Origin: JBHIFB01 sp046760905
GTDB taxonomy: Bacteria; Gemmatimonadota; CAZMKB01
Direction: 5' to 3'
Assembly (NCBI GenBank): GCA_046760905.1
Contig: JBHIFB010000001.1
Span: 1-64,000 of the forward strand
DNA length: 64,000 bases
The translations under genes and the position numbers were made by a program. Below the pieces are notes generated by a model. That model saw nothing but the letters and a program-made list of their open reading frames with translations. It had not been told where the DNA came from and did not search any database. Within the stretch, counting starts at the first letter, position 1; each line of letters starts with the position of its first letter. Below are positions 18,777-27,177 of the stretch, piece by piece.

Positions 18777-18804
18777 TTATTACTCTAAAGTGAATCCCTG
18801 TCAA
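18777..18804 (-). promoter_or_regulatory. Putative promoter of the porin-molybdoenzyme operon
   Basis: Minus-strand TTGACA (18799-18804) is followed after 16 bases by TAATAA (18777-18782). The predicted transcript would start near 18770, leaving about 245 bases of leader before the porin ATG. Confidence 0.5.
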
Positions 18805-18818
18805 GGAAAAACTGCCGA

Positions 18819-19913
18819 TCACCGCAGATCCTTCGACCCTACCTTCACCTTCCGCCAGGCCTTTATCCTGTATATGATGTATGATGTGTTCTCAACCACC
18901 AATCCCAGAGCCAGTGAATAGGCCAGGTTACTTGTGATGAGGCCGATTATGCCCATACTGACAGCGAGGGTTCGTTTTTCCTTGAGCCCCCTTACGAGGT
19001 AAGCGTGACATGCTCCCACATATATGAGCATAAGCCCCAGCAACCACGGTGGAATTGACCTGAGTATTGTATCCCCGAGGTCCTTGAAACCAATACCCAG
19101 TCCTACGAAGAGGCAACCGAGAATCAATGTAGCACCTCCGGTACGGGCACCAAAGCGAAAGTGCGCGGTCAACCCTCCCGAACCATGACACACTGGAAGC
19201 CCGCCACAAGCTCCAATGGCAACATTGGACAATCCAAGTGAGAGAGCTAAGTTGCCGGGCGTTACCCGTTTTGCCTTCTTGCCGAAATAATCATGAGCCA
19301 CGTCTGAGGCCGCGAATACAGCGTTTCCCAAAGTAAGCGGCAGTTGCGGCAAGACAAGGATCCAGAGGGCGGAAATGAATCCGGTCAGGCTTGGAAACAC
19401 CCCTGAAACCAGGGCACCCGAAGAGTATTGCGGGTATGAAGCCATGGTTATCAAGCCCGTGCTGGCTTTTATCAGCATGAGGCCCACGCCCAGTTGAATG
19501 CCTTTCACGACTGGTCGTGTGAAATAATTTGCCAGCCAATCGATCCTGCGCGTGATATAGAGTAAAAGCAGAATTATACCTACCCAGAATCCCCCCGAGG
19601 TGAGAAGGGGTATGCTCAATCCTTCAGCAATCGCTATGGCTGCCATTGCCTTCAGAGGCTGAACCGGCATGGGAAGCCGGAAATATAGGGCTGTACTTAC
19701 ATAGACTATTCCAGCGAGAATCAGTGTGCGGTTTAGAGGCAAACCGTTTAAGGCCGCAAGGCTCAGGAGGATTGGTACGAAGGTTCCAAGATCACCCAAA
19801 GCCCCCAGCCACTCGCCCAGCCCAAAACGAATTTTGATCAGATCTTCTTTAGAGGAAGAGGTTCTTATGAAATCCTCCTGTCGAGAAGTGATAATCAGCC
19901 GAATGCATTCCAA
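18819..19913 (-). CDS. MOT1-type sulfate/molybdate transporter
   Basis: The protein of up to 364 residues has about ten membrane helices and the MOT1-family signatures LGEWLGALGDLGTFVPI near the N-terminus and PVCHGSGGLTAHFRFGART around residue 240. MOT1 proteins are plant-like molybdate transporters distantly related to SulP; bacterial members are annotated as sulfate or molybdate carriers. Its place beside a molybdoenzyme operon favours molybdate, which is inference. The start is uncertain: TTG at 19913, or an ATA at 19868 that sits five bases after a perfect AGGAGG (19874-19879). Confidence 0.8.
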   Translation of the reverse strand: MECIRLIITSRQEDFIRTSSSKEDLIKIRFGLGEWLGALGDLGTFVPILLSLAALNGLPLNRTLILAGIVYVSTALYFRLPMPVQPLKAMAAIAIAEGLSIPLLTSGGFWVGIILLLLYITRRIDWLANYFTRPVVKGIQLGVGLMLIKASTGLITMASYPQYSSGALVSGVFPSLTGFISALWILVLPQLPLTLGNAVFAASDVAHDYFGKKAKRVTPGNLALSLGLSNVAIGACGGLPVCHGSGGLTAHFRFGARTGGATLILGCLFVGLGIGFKDLGDTILRSIPPWLLGLMLIYVGACHAYLVRGLKEKRTLAVSMGIIGLITSNLAYSLALGLVVENTSYIIYRIKAWRKVKVGSKDLR

Positions 19914-19930
19914 GAAGGAAATTTTTGATG

Positions 19931-19959
19931 ATATTATCTTGCGAAGGGGAATTTGTCAA
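19931..19959 (-). promoter_or_regulatory. Putative promoter of the MOT1-type transporter
   Basis: Minus-strand TTGACA (19954-19959), a 17-base spacer and TAATAT (19931-19936) lie just upstream of the transporter. Transcription would begin near 19924, about ten bases before the TTG at 19913, so initiation at the downstream AGGAGG site is spatially more comfortable. Confidence 0.6.
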
Positions 19960-20158
19960 TATACAATAGGATGCTGGAGAAGTCTCCAATTGGGGTAAGG
20001 CTAAGATCATCGATTGGTCATTTTTTTGACACCATCTACCCTGGAAAGACTACCAAGCAACAGGAATTTTTCCCTTTACAAATTTTCTCCCCCGGCCCGC
20101 TGGAATGGAAGGAATCGAGAAACCTGGAAAACGTGGAAAGTCCACAGGATGCAATATG

Positions 20159-20187
20159 TTGACAGACCGCTGAATGGATGTTATACT
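20159..20187 (+). promoter_or_regulatory. Putative promoter of the Omp85-like gene
   Basis: TTGACA (20159-20164), a 17-base spacer and TATACT (20182-20187). This and the divergent transporter promoter are the only structure I can support in the 361-base spacer 19914-20274. Confidence 0.6.
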
Positions 20188-20274
20188 GCTTATTCGTATA
20201 AGGTGATGAACCTGCACTAAACATTGAGTTTATCAGAGTTCAATCCGTCAGAGACAGACAATCCAAAACAGGAA

Positions 20275-21522
20275 ATGTACGCGGAATCAAACCCATCCTC
20301 ACAATCGTTGGCTTTATGTAGCCACTCCCGTTTTCTCATCCTAACTTTCCTTCTAATCATTTTTGCAGCGGGAAAGGCCGTTTGCATACCACCCGCCTCC
20401 CTGGAACGCTATAGCCCGCTGAAACCCTTAACCTTAGATGTCAATCTTAGCAGGGTATACGTTGACCTGAAAGGTATTAAGGGATTCGGCGTCAGGGAGT
20501 TTAACAGGGTCGACGGTTTCACCATCTACTATGGGCTGACCATCGGTGGAAGATTCGAGGAAACTGATCCTCAGCTCGATGCAACTGCCCTGTACTACAC
20601 TGACCGCTCCAGACTGGGATGGATACTCGATTTCCATAAGTCCTTTGAACGGCTAGGATACTCTACAATAGGCTTAACTTACTGCCGCGTTACAGACACC
20701 TATGACAGGTGGCGTATGGGTGATCTGGAAAGCAGCCTCGCATCTTTTGTACTGAAAGAATCTTTCAGGAACTACTATGAGAGGGAAGGTCTAAGCGTTT
20801 ATTTAACAACGGAAGTGGCTGACTGGTTTTCTTTCAGAGTATCCTACACCGGAGAAGACCATAAATCAGTGGTGGCCGGTAATCCATTCACTATACCCGG
20901 GGATGCAAAGGAGTTCAGGGATAATCCTATGATAGATGACGGGAGATTCGGTGCCCTGACTTTCACTTTCACTTATGACAGCAGGGATAATATCAGACTA
21001 CCCCATATCGGCTGGTACCACGAAGGAATCGTCGAAGTTTCCCGGAACTGGTTGAGGAGTGATTTCTCATACACAAGGTGGTTTATACAGATGCGCAGGT
21101 ATCATCCCTTGCGTTTTGGGCAGTTCGTCAATCTCAGACTTGCCGTAGCAGGATCCTCTGGTCATATATTAAGACAGAGGCTTCTTACCGCCGGAGGTGT
21201 TGGGACCCTGAGAGGATACGATGATCTCAGTCTGGTCGGGGATCATATGGTGCTGGCCAACGCTGAGTATCGATTCCCTATAGGGTTGCTGCATTTTAAG
21301 CCTGTGCTTTTCTTATTCAACGAGCTCCATGGGATGCTTTTTTTCGATGCAGGTAAGATCTGGTTCAAGGATCTGGAAGATGACGCTGAATTTCTATCGG
21401 ATGTCGGGGTAGGTCTCAGCGGGGCGAATCTCATGTCTTACTTCGGCGTCTACCTTGCCTGGCCTCTGAATGGAGATAATGAAGGAGCGCGGCTCACAAT
21501 AAAAATACAAAGAGACTTTTAA
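20275..21522 (+). CDS. Omp85/BamA-like surface antigen barrel protein
   Basis: The 415-residue protein has an N-terminal hydrophobic segment (FLILTFLLIIFAAGKAVC) and a barrel ending in IKIQRDF. The region GGVGTLRGYDDLSLVG (about 100 residues from the end) contains the LRGY form of the Omp85 loop-6 VRGF/Y motif. There is no room for a POTRA series, so it resembles barrel-only members rather than BamA itself. I chose the ATG at 20275 after AGGA; a TTG at 20224 would add 17 residues before the signal. It heads a plus-strand unit with the EIIA-like and zinc-ribbon genes. Its cargo is unknown. Confidence 0.75.
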   Translation: MYAESNPSSQSLALCSHSRFLILTFLLIIFAAGKAVCIPPASLERYSPLKPLTLDVNLSRVYVDLKGIKGFGVREFNRVDGFTIYYGLTIGGRFEETDPQLDATALYYTDRSRLGWILDFHKSFERLGYSTIGLTYCRVTDTYDRWRMGDLESSLASFVLKESFRNYYEREGLSVYLTTEVADWFSFRVSYTGEDHKSVVAGNPFTIPGDAKEFRDNPMIDDGRFGALTFTFTYDSRDNIRLPHIGWYHEGIVEVSRNWLRSDFSYTRWFIQMRRYHPLRFGQFVNLRLAVAGSSGHILRQRLLTAGGVGTLRGYDDLSLVGDHMVLANAEYRFPIGLLHFKPVLFLFNELHGMLFFDAGKIWFKDLEDDAEFLSDVGVGLSGANLMSYFGVYLAWPLNGDNEGARLTIKIQRDF

Positions 21523-21590
21523 CTGTTGACTTTATCGGCAGTATGCAATATTCTTCTCTTACCCAGTCTTGGCTTCGTCATGGAGAACAT

Positions 21591-22052
21591 ATGAGGATAA
21601 TGAAGCTCGAGGATTTTTTCTCAGAGAGCGAGATAAATCTCGACCTCCAGCAAGATACGGTTGACGGTGTACTGAAGGAATTGATAAAACTCTTAAAACT
21701 CGATGGCCGAACCAACAAAATGCTTTTCCAGATGCTCAGGAAAAGGGAGAATCTCGGTTCAACCGGCATAGGCAAGGGTGTTGCTATACCCCACTGCCGT
21801 TCACTGCTCGTGAACAGGGTAAGGGTCGCATTCGGCAGAACCAGGAAAGGTATCGACTTCAACGCCATAGACAAGAAAAAAGTAAGTTTGTTCTTCCTCA
21901 TAGTGGCACCGCCAATCGAGGTGTCGAACCTGTATCTTCCGCTTCTCGGTAGAATCGCGGGTCTTCTAAAAGAAAACGACATCCTGCGAAAGATGAAACG
22001 CGTCAAAACACCTCAGGAGTTTCTCAAGCTTCTGGAGGGCATCCCCCTGTAG
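21591..22052 (+). CDS. PTS EIIA (Ntr/fructose-type) domain protein
   Basis: The 153-residue protein is a single EIIA type-2 domain. The phospho-accepting His68 sits in GVAIPHCRS, and the C-terminal helix (FLKLLEG) is typical. Free-standing members such as PtsN regulate nitrogen and potassium balance rather than carrying sugar. No HPr or EI is in the window, so the donor is unknown. GGAG seven bases before the ATG at 21591 supports this start over an ATG sixteen codons upstream. It is followed by the zinc-ribbon gene after 11 bases. Confidence 0.85.
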   Translation: MRIMKLEDFFSESEINLDLQQDTVDGVLKELIKLLKLDGRTNKMLFQMLRKRENLGSTGIGKGVAIPHCRSLLVNRVRVAFGRTRKGIDFNAIDKKKVSLFFLIVAPPIEVSNLYLPLLGRIAGLLKENDILRKMKRVKTPQEFLKLLEGIPL

Positions 22053-22063
22053 CGGATTTAATC

Positions 22064-22414
22064 ATGAGTAACAATCTCGACAAACTGATCATCCTTCATG
22101 ACCTCTGGGTCATGAAAAGGGAATTCGAAAACGAGGAGACCGCCTCAAAATACAAGGAGATCGGATTTGAGATAAATCAGGTGGAAATGATCCAAGAGGC
22201 CATTGATGAACTTATGAAGAAGATCGACCCGTCAGTGCTGAAGATGTATATGAGGATTGCTACGAAATATGAGCGACCAATCGTTCCCACCAAAGACGGC
22301 ATTTGCTACGGCTGTTTTGTTGCGATGCCCACGGCTGAAGCCACTTCTCTATTCAAGGATACAGACATTGCGAAGTGCAGTAACTGTGGTCGTCTGCTCT
22401 ATCTCCTCAAGTGA
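22064..22414 (+). CDS. C4-type zinc-ribbon coiled-coil protein
   Basis: The 116-residue protein has a helical, probably coiled-coil N-terminal part (residues 1-70) and a zinc ribbon formed by CYGC and CSNC near the C-terminus. This matches the C4 zinc-ribbon family (zf-RING_7, CT398-like) but is shorter than the usual 230-250 residues, with a reduced coiled coil. The specific role is unknown. It ends the plus-strand unit and faces selB across 66 bases without an evident terminator hairpin. Confidence 0.7.
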   Translation: MSNNLDKLIILHDLWVMKREFENEETASKYKEIGFEINQVEMIQEAIDELMKKIDPSVLKMYMRIATKYERPIVPTKDGICYGCFVAMPTAEATSLFKDTDIAKCSNCGRLLYLLK

Positions 22415-22480
22415 CATGCTGAAAGCCGTAACCCTGAGATTGATCTGACTTACCCTTGACGGACAGTATCCCATTTCAAA

Positions 22481-24376
22481 TCACCTCAACACCCGGTAAT
22501 CCCCTTCCCGTCTGGTTAGACCGTTTTTATCGAAATATTCCAGCAGGGGAATGATATACTTCCTCGAACCGCCGAGCATCACCCTTATCTCACTCGCCGA
22601 AGCCTTCCCCTTGTTCAGAAGGAAGCTCTTCACCTTCTCTCCCGCTTCATCCACCGCCGACCTCGAAAACAGAAGCTTACTGCTCACGGGGACGAGTTCT
22701 TCCTTCTCCCTAAGCAGAGTGATGATCTCCATCAACTTCGACTCCTCTATTCCCATCTCGGATACAAGCTGAGATATGGCAGGTGGAGCAAGGCCCCCCT
22801 CATTGAACCATCTCAACACTTCATCATGGATTCTCATGTCCTCAGCCCCCAGTGAGATCTCATGTGAAGTAAGCCGTACCAGGCCTCCTCTCAGTTCTAT
22901 GACAGAGGCTTGCAATAATCTATCCAGCACGGACTCTATCAAGCACTCCGGACTCGAGGGGAAAAGCCTCCTTCTCATTTCCTCGAGCGGGAATCCGATT
23001 TTCAGGGGACTCGTCTTGTGCTGCTGTCTTAGGTAGTCGGTCACTCTCTTCTCAGACTCAACAATTGCCATCGAGTGAAAGACCACATCGCCCAGAAGCC
23101 GGATCGTACCGCCCCTCTCGAGTGCGCTTATGATCTCATCTGCCTCACCGGGTGAAGCAGATGTGAGGTGTGGCAATAGAGAGCGGGGCGTTCCGGATAA
23201 ACCAGATGACACGGTGACCGCAACTACCCGATCCTTTGGACTGCCGGACAGAAGAACTTCCAATGTGTTTCTGTGATTGGGCGTAATTTTAGTCCTTCTG
23301 TGAGAGTGAGGACTTAGAACGCTTCCACCGCCGATTGTCCTGATAGGGGAATAGGAGCGTACAACAAACCTGTCGTCATTCCTTGCTACGACCGGTTTCT
23401 CGAGACGCATCTGAGCATAGGTATTCTCACCGGGTTCCAGCGCTTCGCGACCAAGCAGAACCACTCTCCCCATAACCTCTTGAGTCGCAAGATGAAATCG
23501 TACCCTTCTCCTGTTTTCAATGCGGCGAGTGTGGCTCTTCAGGCACTCGAGATGGACATCAATAATGTTGGCCGCTCTCCAGTGGGGATCCTTAACCACG
23601 GTGTCACCTCTTTTGATATCCTCCTTCGAAACGCCGGTGAGTGCCAGGGCAGTACGGCTGCCAGCTGATGAGGTGGTGACCTTCCTATCATGGACCTCCA
23701 GGCTCCTCACCCTGGCTTCTATTTCTTTAGGTAAGATCCGGACCATCTCATCCTTTTCAACCTTCCCTGACCATACCGTCCCGGTCACGATAGTCCCAAC
23801 TCCTTTCAAGCTAAAAGTCCTGTCCACCGGCATTCTGAAAAGATCATCCGAGTGCCTCTCTTCAAGCTCCGATGAGATCCCGATTAGTGCGTCTTTAATC
23901 TCTTCGAGACCTCTTCTTGTTTTCGATGATACTTTGATTATCGGTGCGTCCTCGAGGAAGGTCCCCTTCATCCCCAACCTCACCTCCTCCTCGACGAGTT
24001 CAAGCCACTCCTCCTCAACGAGGTCCGATTTAGTGATGGCGATTATCCCGCGGCGAGTCCTTAAAAGCTCAAGTATCTCTAAGTGCTCTATGGTCTGTGG
24101 CATGATCCCCTCGTCTGCAGCAACCACGAACAGCACTAAATCTATCCCGCTCACACCTGCCAGCATGTTTCTTATAAAGGATTCATGGCCGGGAACATCC
24201 ACGACGCCGAGCGCGAAATCGTCACCTATTTTGTACTCGGCGAATCCAATGTCTATTGATATTCCTCTCTCCTTCTCTTCCTTGAGCCTATCTGTATCCT
24301 TGCCCGTGAGGGCCTTTATGAGTTCGGTCTTACCATGGTCTATATGACCCGCAGTGCCAACTATGAGATGCTTCAT
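22481..24376 (-). CDS. selB: Selenocysteine-specific elongation factor SelB
   Basis: SelB brings Sec-tRNA(Sec) to the ribosome at UGA codons marked by a SECIS hairpin. The 631-residue protein has the translational GTPase domain (GTAGHIDHGKTELIKAL at 7-23, DVPGHESF, TKSDLV), two beta-barrel domains, and the C-terminal winged-helix repeats that read SECIS (about 380-631). The length is typical. The rest of the machinery (selA, selD, tRNA-Sec) is not in the window and I see no recoded UGA nearby. It is 41 bases upstream-to-downstream of recO. Confidence 0.95.
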   Translation of the reverse strand: MKHLIVGTAGHIDHGKTELIKALTGKDTDRLKEEKERGISIDIGFAEYKIGDDFALGVVDVPGHESFIRNMLAGVSGIDLVLFVVAADEGIMPQTIEHLEILELLRTRRGIIAITKSDLVEEEWLELVEEEVRLGMKGTFLEDAPIIKVSSKTRRGLEEIKDALIGISSELEERHSDDLFRMPVDRTFSLKGVGTIVTGTVWSGKVEKDEMVRILPKEIEARVRSLEVHDRKVTTSSAGSRTALALTGVSKEDIKRGDTVVKDPHWRAANIIDVHLECLKSHTRRIENRRRVRFHLATQEVMGRVVLLGREALEPGENTYAQMRLEKPVVARNDDRFVVRSYSPIRTIGGGSVLSPHSHRRTKITPNHRNTLEVLLSGSPKDRVVAVTVSSGLSGTPRSLLPHLTSASPGEADEIISALERGGTIRLLGDVVFHSMAIVESEKRVTDYLRQQHKTSPLKIGFPLEEMRRRLFPSSPECLIESVLDRLLQASVIELRGGLVRLTSHEISLGAEDMRIHDEVLRWFNEGGLAPPAISQLVSEMGIEESKLMEIITLLREKEELVPVSSKLLFSRSAVDEAGEKVKSFLLNKGKASASEIRVMLGGSRKYIIPLLEYFDKNGLTRREGDYRVLR

Positions 24377-24417
24377 CAGGCGTCTCTCGAAGTGTTTTAA
24401 TAGTAAATCGCACCCCT

Positions 24418-25197
24418 TCAGCTAACTTTCATGGTGTATACATGCCTCAGGAATGAACCGAGTGAGGCGATGCCTTTATCCTGGTGCAGATGCAATCTTA
24501 TATAATTGATCGTAAATCTCCACACATCAAGGAGGAAATCCCCGTCGAGCTGTTTCTGATTCGGATCCTTTCCTTCTGAAATCCCTTGAATGAATTCACC
24601 GGCTCTTTTGTCAACGATGTAGGTATCTGGATGATTGGCCGAGCAGGAGCCACAGAAACCTCCAACCGCCTCATCATAGGCTATGAGTACTGAAGGATCC
24701 TCCATGGCACCGCCGCAGGAGGCGCATATCATGAAATCTGGCCTGAATCCCATCAGAGTGAGAAACTGCCAGATGAATGAGAGAAGATGTCTTTCACTAT
24801 CATCGGGCTTAGAGCACTCAATCTTTCTTAGCGATGAGATGATAAGACGATAGAGGGTGACATTATTCTCCTCGGGCATTGTAAATCTCTTTACCATGTC
24901 GATACAGACCGATCCGGCATAGAATCTATCGAGATCAATTGACAAACCGGGAAATGATTCCAACACCGAGCACTCGGAAAGGGTATTCAGAGAGTCCGTC
25001 TTCTTCTTATAGTAGAGTAATTCGAGTCGTGTGAAGGTCTCAAGCGAACCGCCGAACTTGCTCCTGGATCTGCGCGCACCCTTTGCCATGAGCGATTGAA
25101 GCCCGTAATGGAGTGTGTACGCATGGACGATTTTACTGGTTTCGCTAAATGGATAGGTACGGAGTATCACTCCCTCTGTTCTCACCAAGCCCATCAT
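24418..25197 (-). CDS. recO: DNA repair protein RecO
   Basis: RecO loads RecA on gapped DNA with RecF/RecR. The 259-residue protein begins with the OB-fold pattern VRTEGVILRTYPFSETSKIV and carries the zinc site CASC...CGSC in the helical C-terminal domain. The reading frame stays open far upstream into mgtE, but the family start is at one of two adjacent ATGs (25197 or 25194), directly behind GAGGGG. It lies five bases downstream of mgtE, so the two are probably cotranscribed. Confidence 0.93.
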   Translation of the reverse strand: MMGLVRTEGVILRTYPFSETSKIVHAYTLHYGLQSLMAKGARRSRSKFGGSLETFTRLELLYYKKKTDSLNTLSECSVLESFPGLSIDLDRFYAGSVCIDMVKRFTMPEENNVTLYRLIISSLRKIECSKPDDSERHLLSFIWQFLTLMGFRPDFMICASCGGAMEDPSVLIAYDEAVGGFCGSCSANHPDTYIVDKRAGEFIQGISEGKDPNQKQLDGDFLLDVWRFTINYIRLHLHQDKGIASLGSFLRHVYTMKVS

Positions 25198-25202
25198 CCC
25201 CT

Positions 25203-26546
25203 CTATATGTAAACGACGATAAGAGTTCCAAGCCCCAGGAGAACGAAGAAGCCAATCACATCGGTCAGAGTTGTGACGAAAATGGAGGAGGCGATGGCCG
25301 GATCGGTGCCGAGCGTTTTCAGGAGGATAGGTATGAGCGCACCAGCGATACTTGCCACGATGGTGTTTATCCACATTGCAATCCCTACTAGTAGACCGAG
25401 ATAAAGGTTCTGACGCCACAGGAGTGCAACTATGGATACTACAAATCCCACGCCGACTCCGTTGAGGATACCGATCAGGATTTCCTTCTTTATCAGCTTG
25501 AGGGCTCTTCGGGGTGGAATCTCTCCCAGTGCAATCCCCCTAACGGTCACTGCAAGGGTCTGTGTGGCGGCGTTGCCCGCCATTCCCGCAATGACAGGCA
25601 TAAAGATAGCCAGAACAGGCTTCAAGCTGATGACCTCTGTGAACATCCCCACGACGGATGCGGCAATGAATGCGGTGATGAGATTAAGATAAAGCCAAGG
25701 GAGACGACTCCGCACGGCCTGCTTCGGACCTCCTGTTATCTCCTCCTCTTCATTAACACCCGCGAACAGCAGGATGTCTTCAGTGGACTCGTCCTCTATG
25801 ATATCTATTACATCATCGAAGGTGATTCTACCAAGAAGTCTGCCGCCGTCATCAACGACCGGAATGACCACGATGTTGTATTTGGCCATGATCCTGGCCA
25901 CTTCTTCCCTGTCGACCCCGGTAGTTACGTATACAACGTCGGATTCCATGACCTCACGCACTCTCGATGATGGTTCAGCGAGAATCAGGTTGTGAAGCGA
26001 TATGCTTCCTCTAAGCCTGCCGCTCCCATCGACTACAAACACCGTATAAACTTCCTCGAATTCTTTCGCTTTCCCTCTCACCTCGACGATCGCTTCATCG
26101 ACTGTTTTATCCTCGAGCACGGTGAGGATCTCTGGGGTCATAACACCACCAGCGGATTCCTCATCATACCTCAACAACTCTTTGAGTTCCTGGACCTCCT
26201 CCTCTTCTATAGAACTGAAAACCCTTTCAGCGTCCTTATCGGAAAGCTCCCCGATGATGTCCACGGCATCATCTGTGGCCATTTCCTCGAAAATCGCACC
26301 AATCGTCTTCTCATCGATCTCACGTATGAGATCCTCCGCTAAATCCTCATCCAGTTCCGTTAGAGTTTCAGATGCGAGCTCGGTGGGTAGGATCTTGAAT
26401 ACCTTTAATCTGTCTTTACCATCAAGAGATTTCAGCACTTCAGCGATGTCAGCCGGATGAAGACCCTGGAGTCTTTCCTTCAGCCCGGTCATATCACCGG
26501 AATCAAGGAAGGCCCTTGCATCAACTGTTATATTCTCCTGATCCAT
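25203..26546 (-). CDS. mgtE: Magnesium transporter MgtE
   Basis: The 447-residue protein has the MgtE N domain (repeats such as LHPADIAEVLKSLDGKDRL), two CBS domains from about 135 to 255 that sense cytosolic Mg2+, the plug helix, and five membrane helices with the channel motif GMAGNAATQTLAVTVRG. I chose the ATG at 26546; a TTG four codons upstream has its AGAGG immediately adjacent. It overlaps the end of the DUF502 gene by 26 bases and is followed by recO. Mg2+ import is the family function. Confidence 0.95.
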   Translation of the reverse strand: MDQENITVDARAFLDSGDMTGLKERLQGLHPADIAEVLKSLDGKDRLKVFKILPTELASETLTELDEDLAEDLIREIDEKTIGAIFEEMATDDAVDIIGELSDKDAERVFSSIEEEEVQELKELLRYDEESAGGVMTPEILTVLEDKTVDEAIVEVRGKAKEFEEVYTVFVVDGSGRLRGSISLHNLILAEPSSRVREVMESDVVYVTTGVDREEVARIMAKYNIVVIPVVDDGGRLLGRITFDDVIDIIEDESTEDILLFAGVNEEEEITGGPKQAVRSRLPWLYLNLITAFIAASVVGMFTEVISLKPVLAIFMPVIAGMAGNAATQTLAVTVRGIALGEIPPRRALKLIKKEILIGILNGVGVGFVVSIVALLWRQNLYLGLLVGIAMWINTIVASIAGALIPILLKTLGTDPAIASSIFVTTLTDVIGFFVLLGLGTLIVVYI

Positions 26547-27174
26547 GATCGACGCCAACCTCTGTCTCGAATTTCTTCATTTCCGGTATGACGGCACCAC
26601 CGGATATTACCATTTTGATCCCATCTTCAACAGACATGTCAAGAAAGATAATATCTTTTTCCGGCACGAAAAGGAGAAAACCGCTGGTGGGATTGGGAGT
26701 TGTCGGAAGGAAAACACTCACAAGCTTTTCCCCCACTTTCGATTCGACCTCGCCGGAGTCCATTGAGGTCACGAAGCCGAGTACATAGGACTCTTTTCTG
26801 GGGTATTCGAACAGCACGACTCTCTGGAACAGGGTCTTCTTTTCGCCGATGAAGACATGAGTGATCTGTTGAATGGCGGTATAAATTTTATTTACTATCG
26901 GGATTCGGAACAGAATCAGGTTACCGAGTGATATCATCTTCCCACCGATGAAATTCCTAGCGAATGCGCCGGTGAGCAAGATAAGAAGCAAGAGGGCGAT
27001 GAAGCCGGAGCCAGGGATATGCCTACCGATGGCCTTCTGGATCACAACCGCGAGCAGGCCATCCAGTTTTACGAAGAGAGTATAGAATATCCAGAACGTG
27101 AGGGCGAGGGGGGCGAGCACTACGACACCTGTTATCATCCTCGTTCTCAGCCATGGAATAACCCTGGGTAGCAT
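26521..27174 (-). CDS. DUF502 family membrane protein
   Basis: The 217-residue protein starts with two membrane helices (about 14-34 and 54-74) and continues into the conserved DUF502 segment: IPIVNKIYTAIQQ, VLFEYPRKESYVLGFVT, VFLPTTPNPTSGFLLFVP. DUF502 proteins are widespread and of unknown role. AGGAGA precedes the ATG, three bases after the CNNM stop codon. It sits between the CNNM pair and mgtE, in a group dominated by membrane and Mg-related proteins. Confidence 0.88.
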   Translation of the reverse strand: MLPRVIPWLRTRMITGVVVLAPLALTFWIFYTLFVKLDGLLAVVIQKAIGRHIPGSGFIALLLLILLTGAFARNFIGGKMISLGNLILFRIPIVNKIYTAIQQITHVFIGEKKTLFQRVVLFEYPRKESYVLGFVTSMDSGEVESKVGEKLVSVFLPTTPNPTSGFLLFVPEKDIIFLDMSVEDGIKMVISGGAVIPEMKKFETEVGVDHGSGEYNS

Positions 27175-27177
27175 ATC

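Noticed and set aside
25198..25419. 74-residue N-terminal extension of RecO inside mgtE
   Set aside because: The extension is the antiphase reading of mgtE, and the family start lies at 25197/25194 behind GAGGGG.
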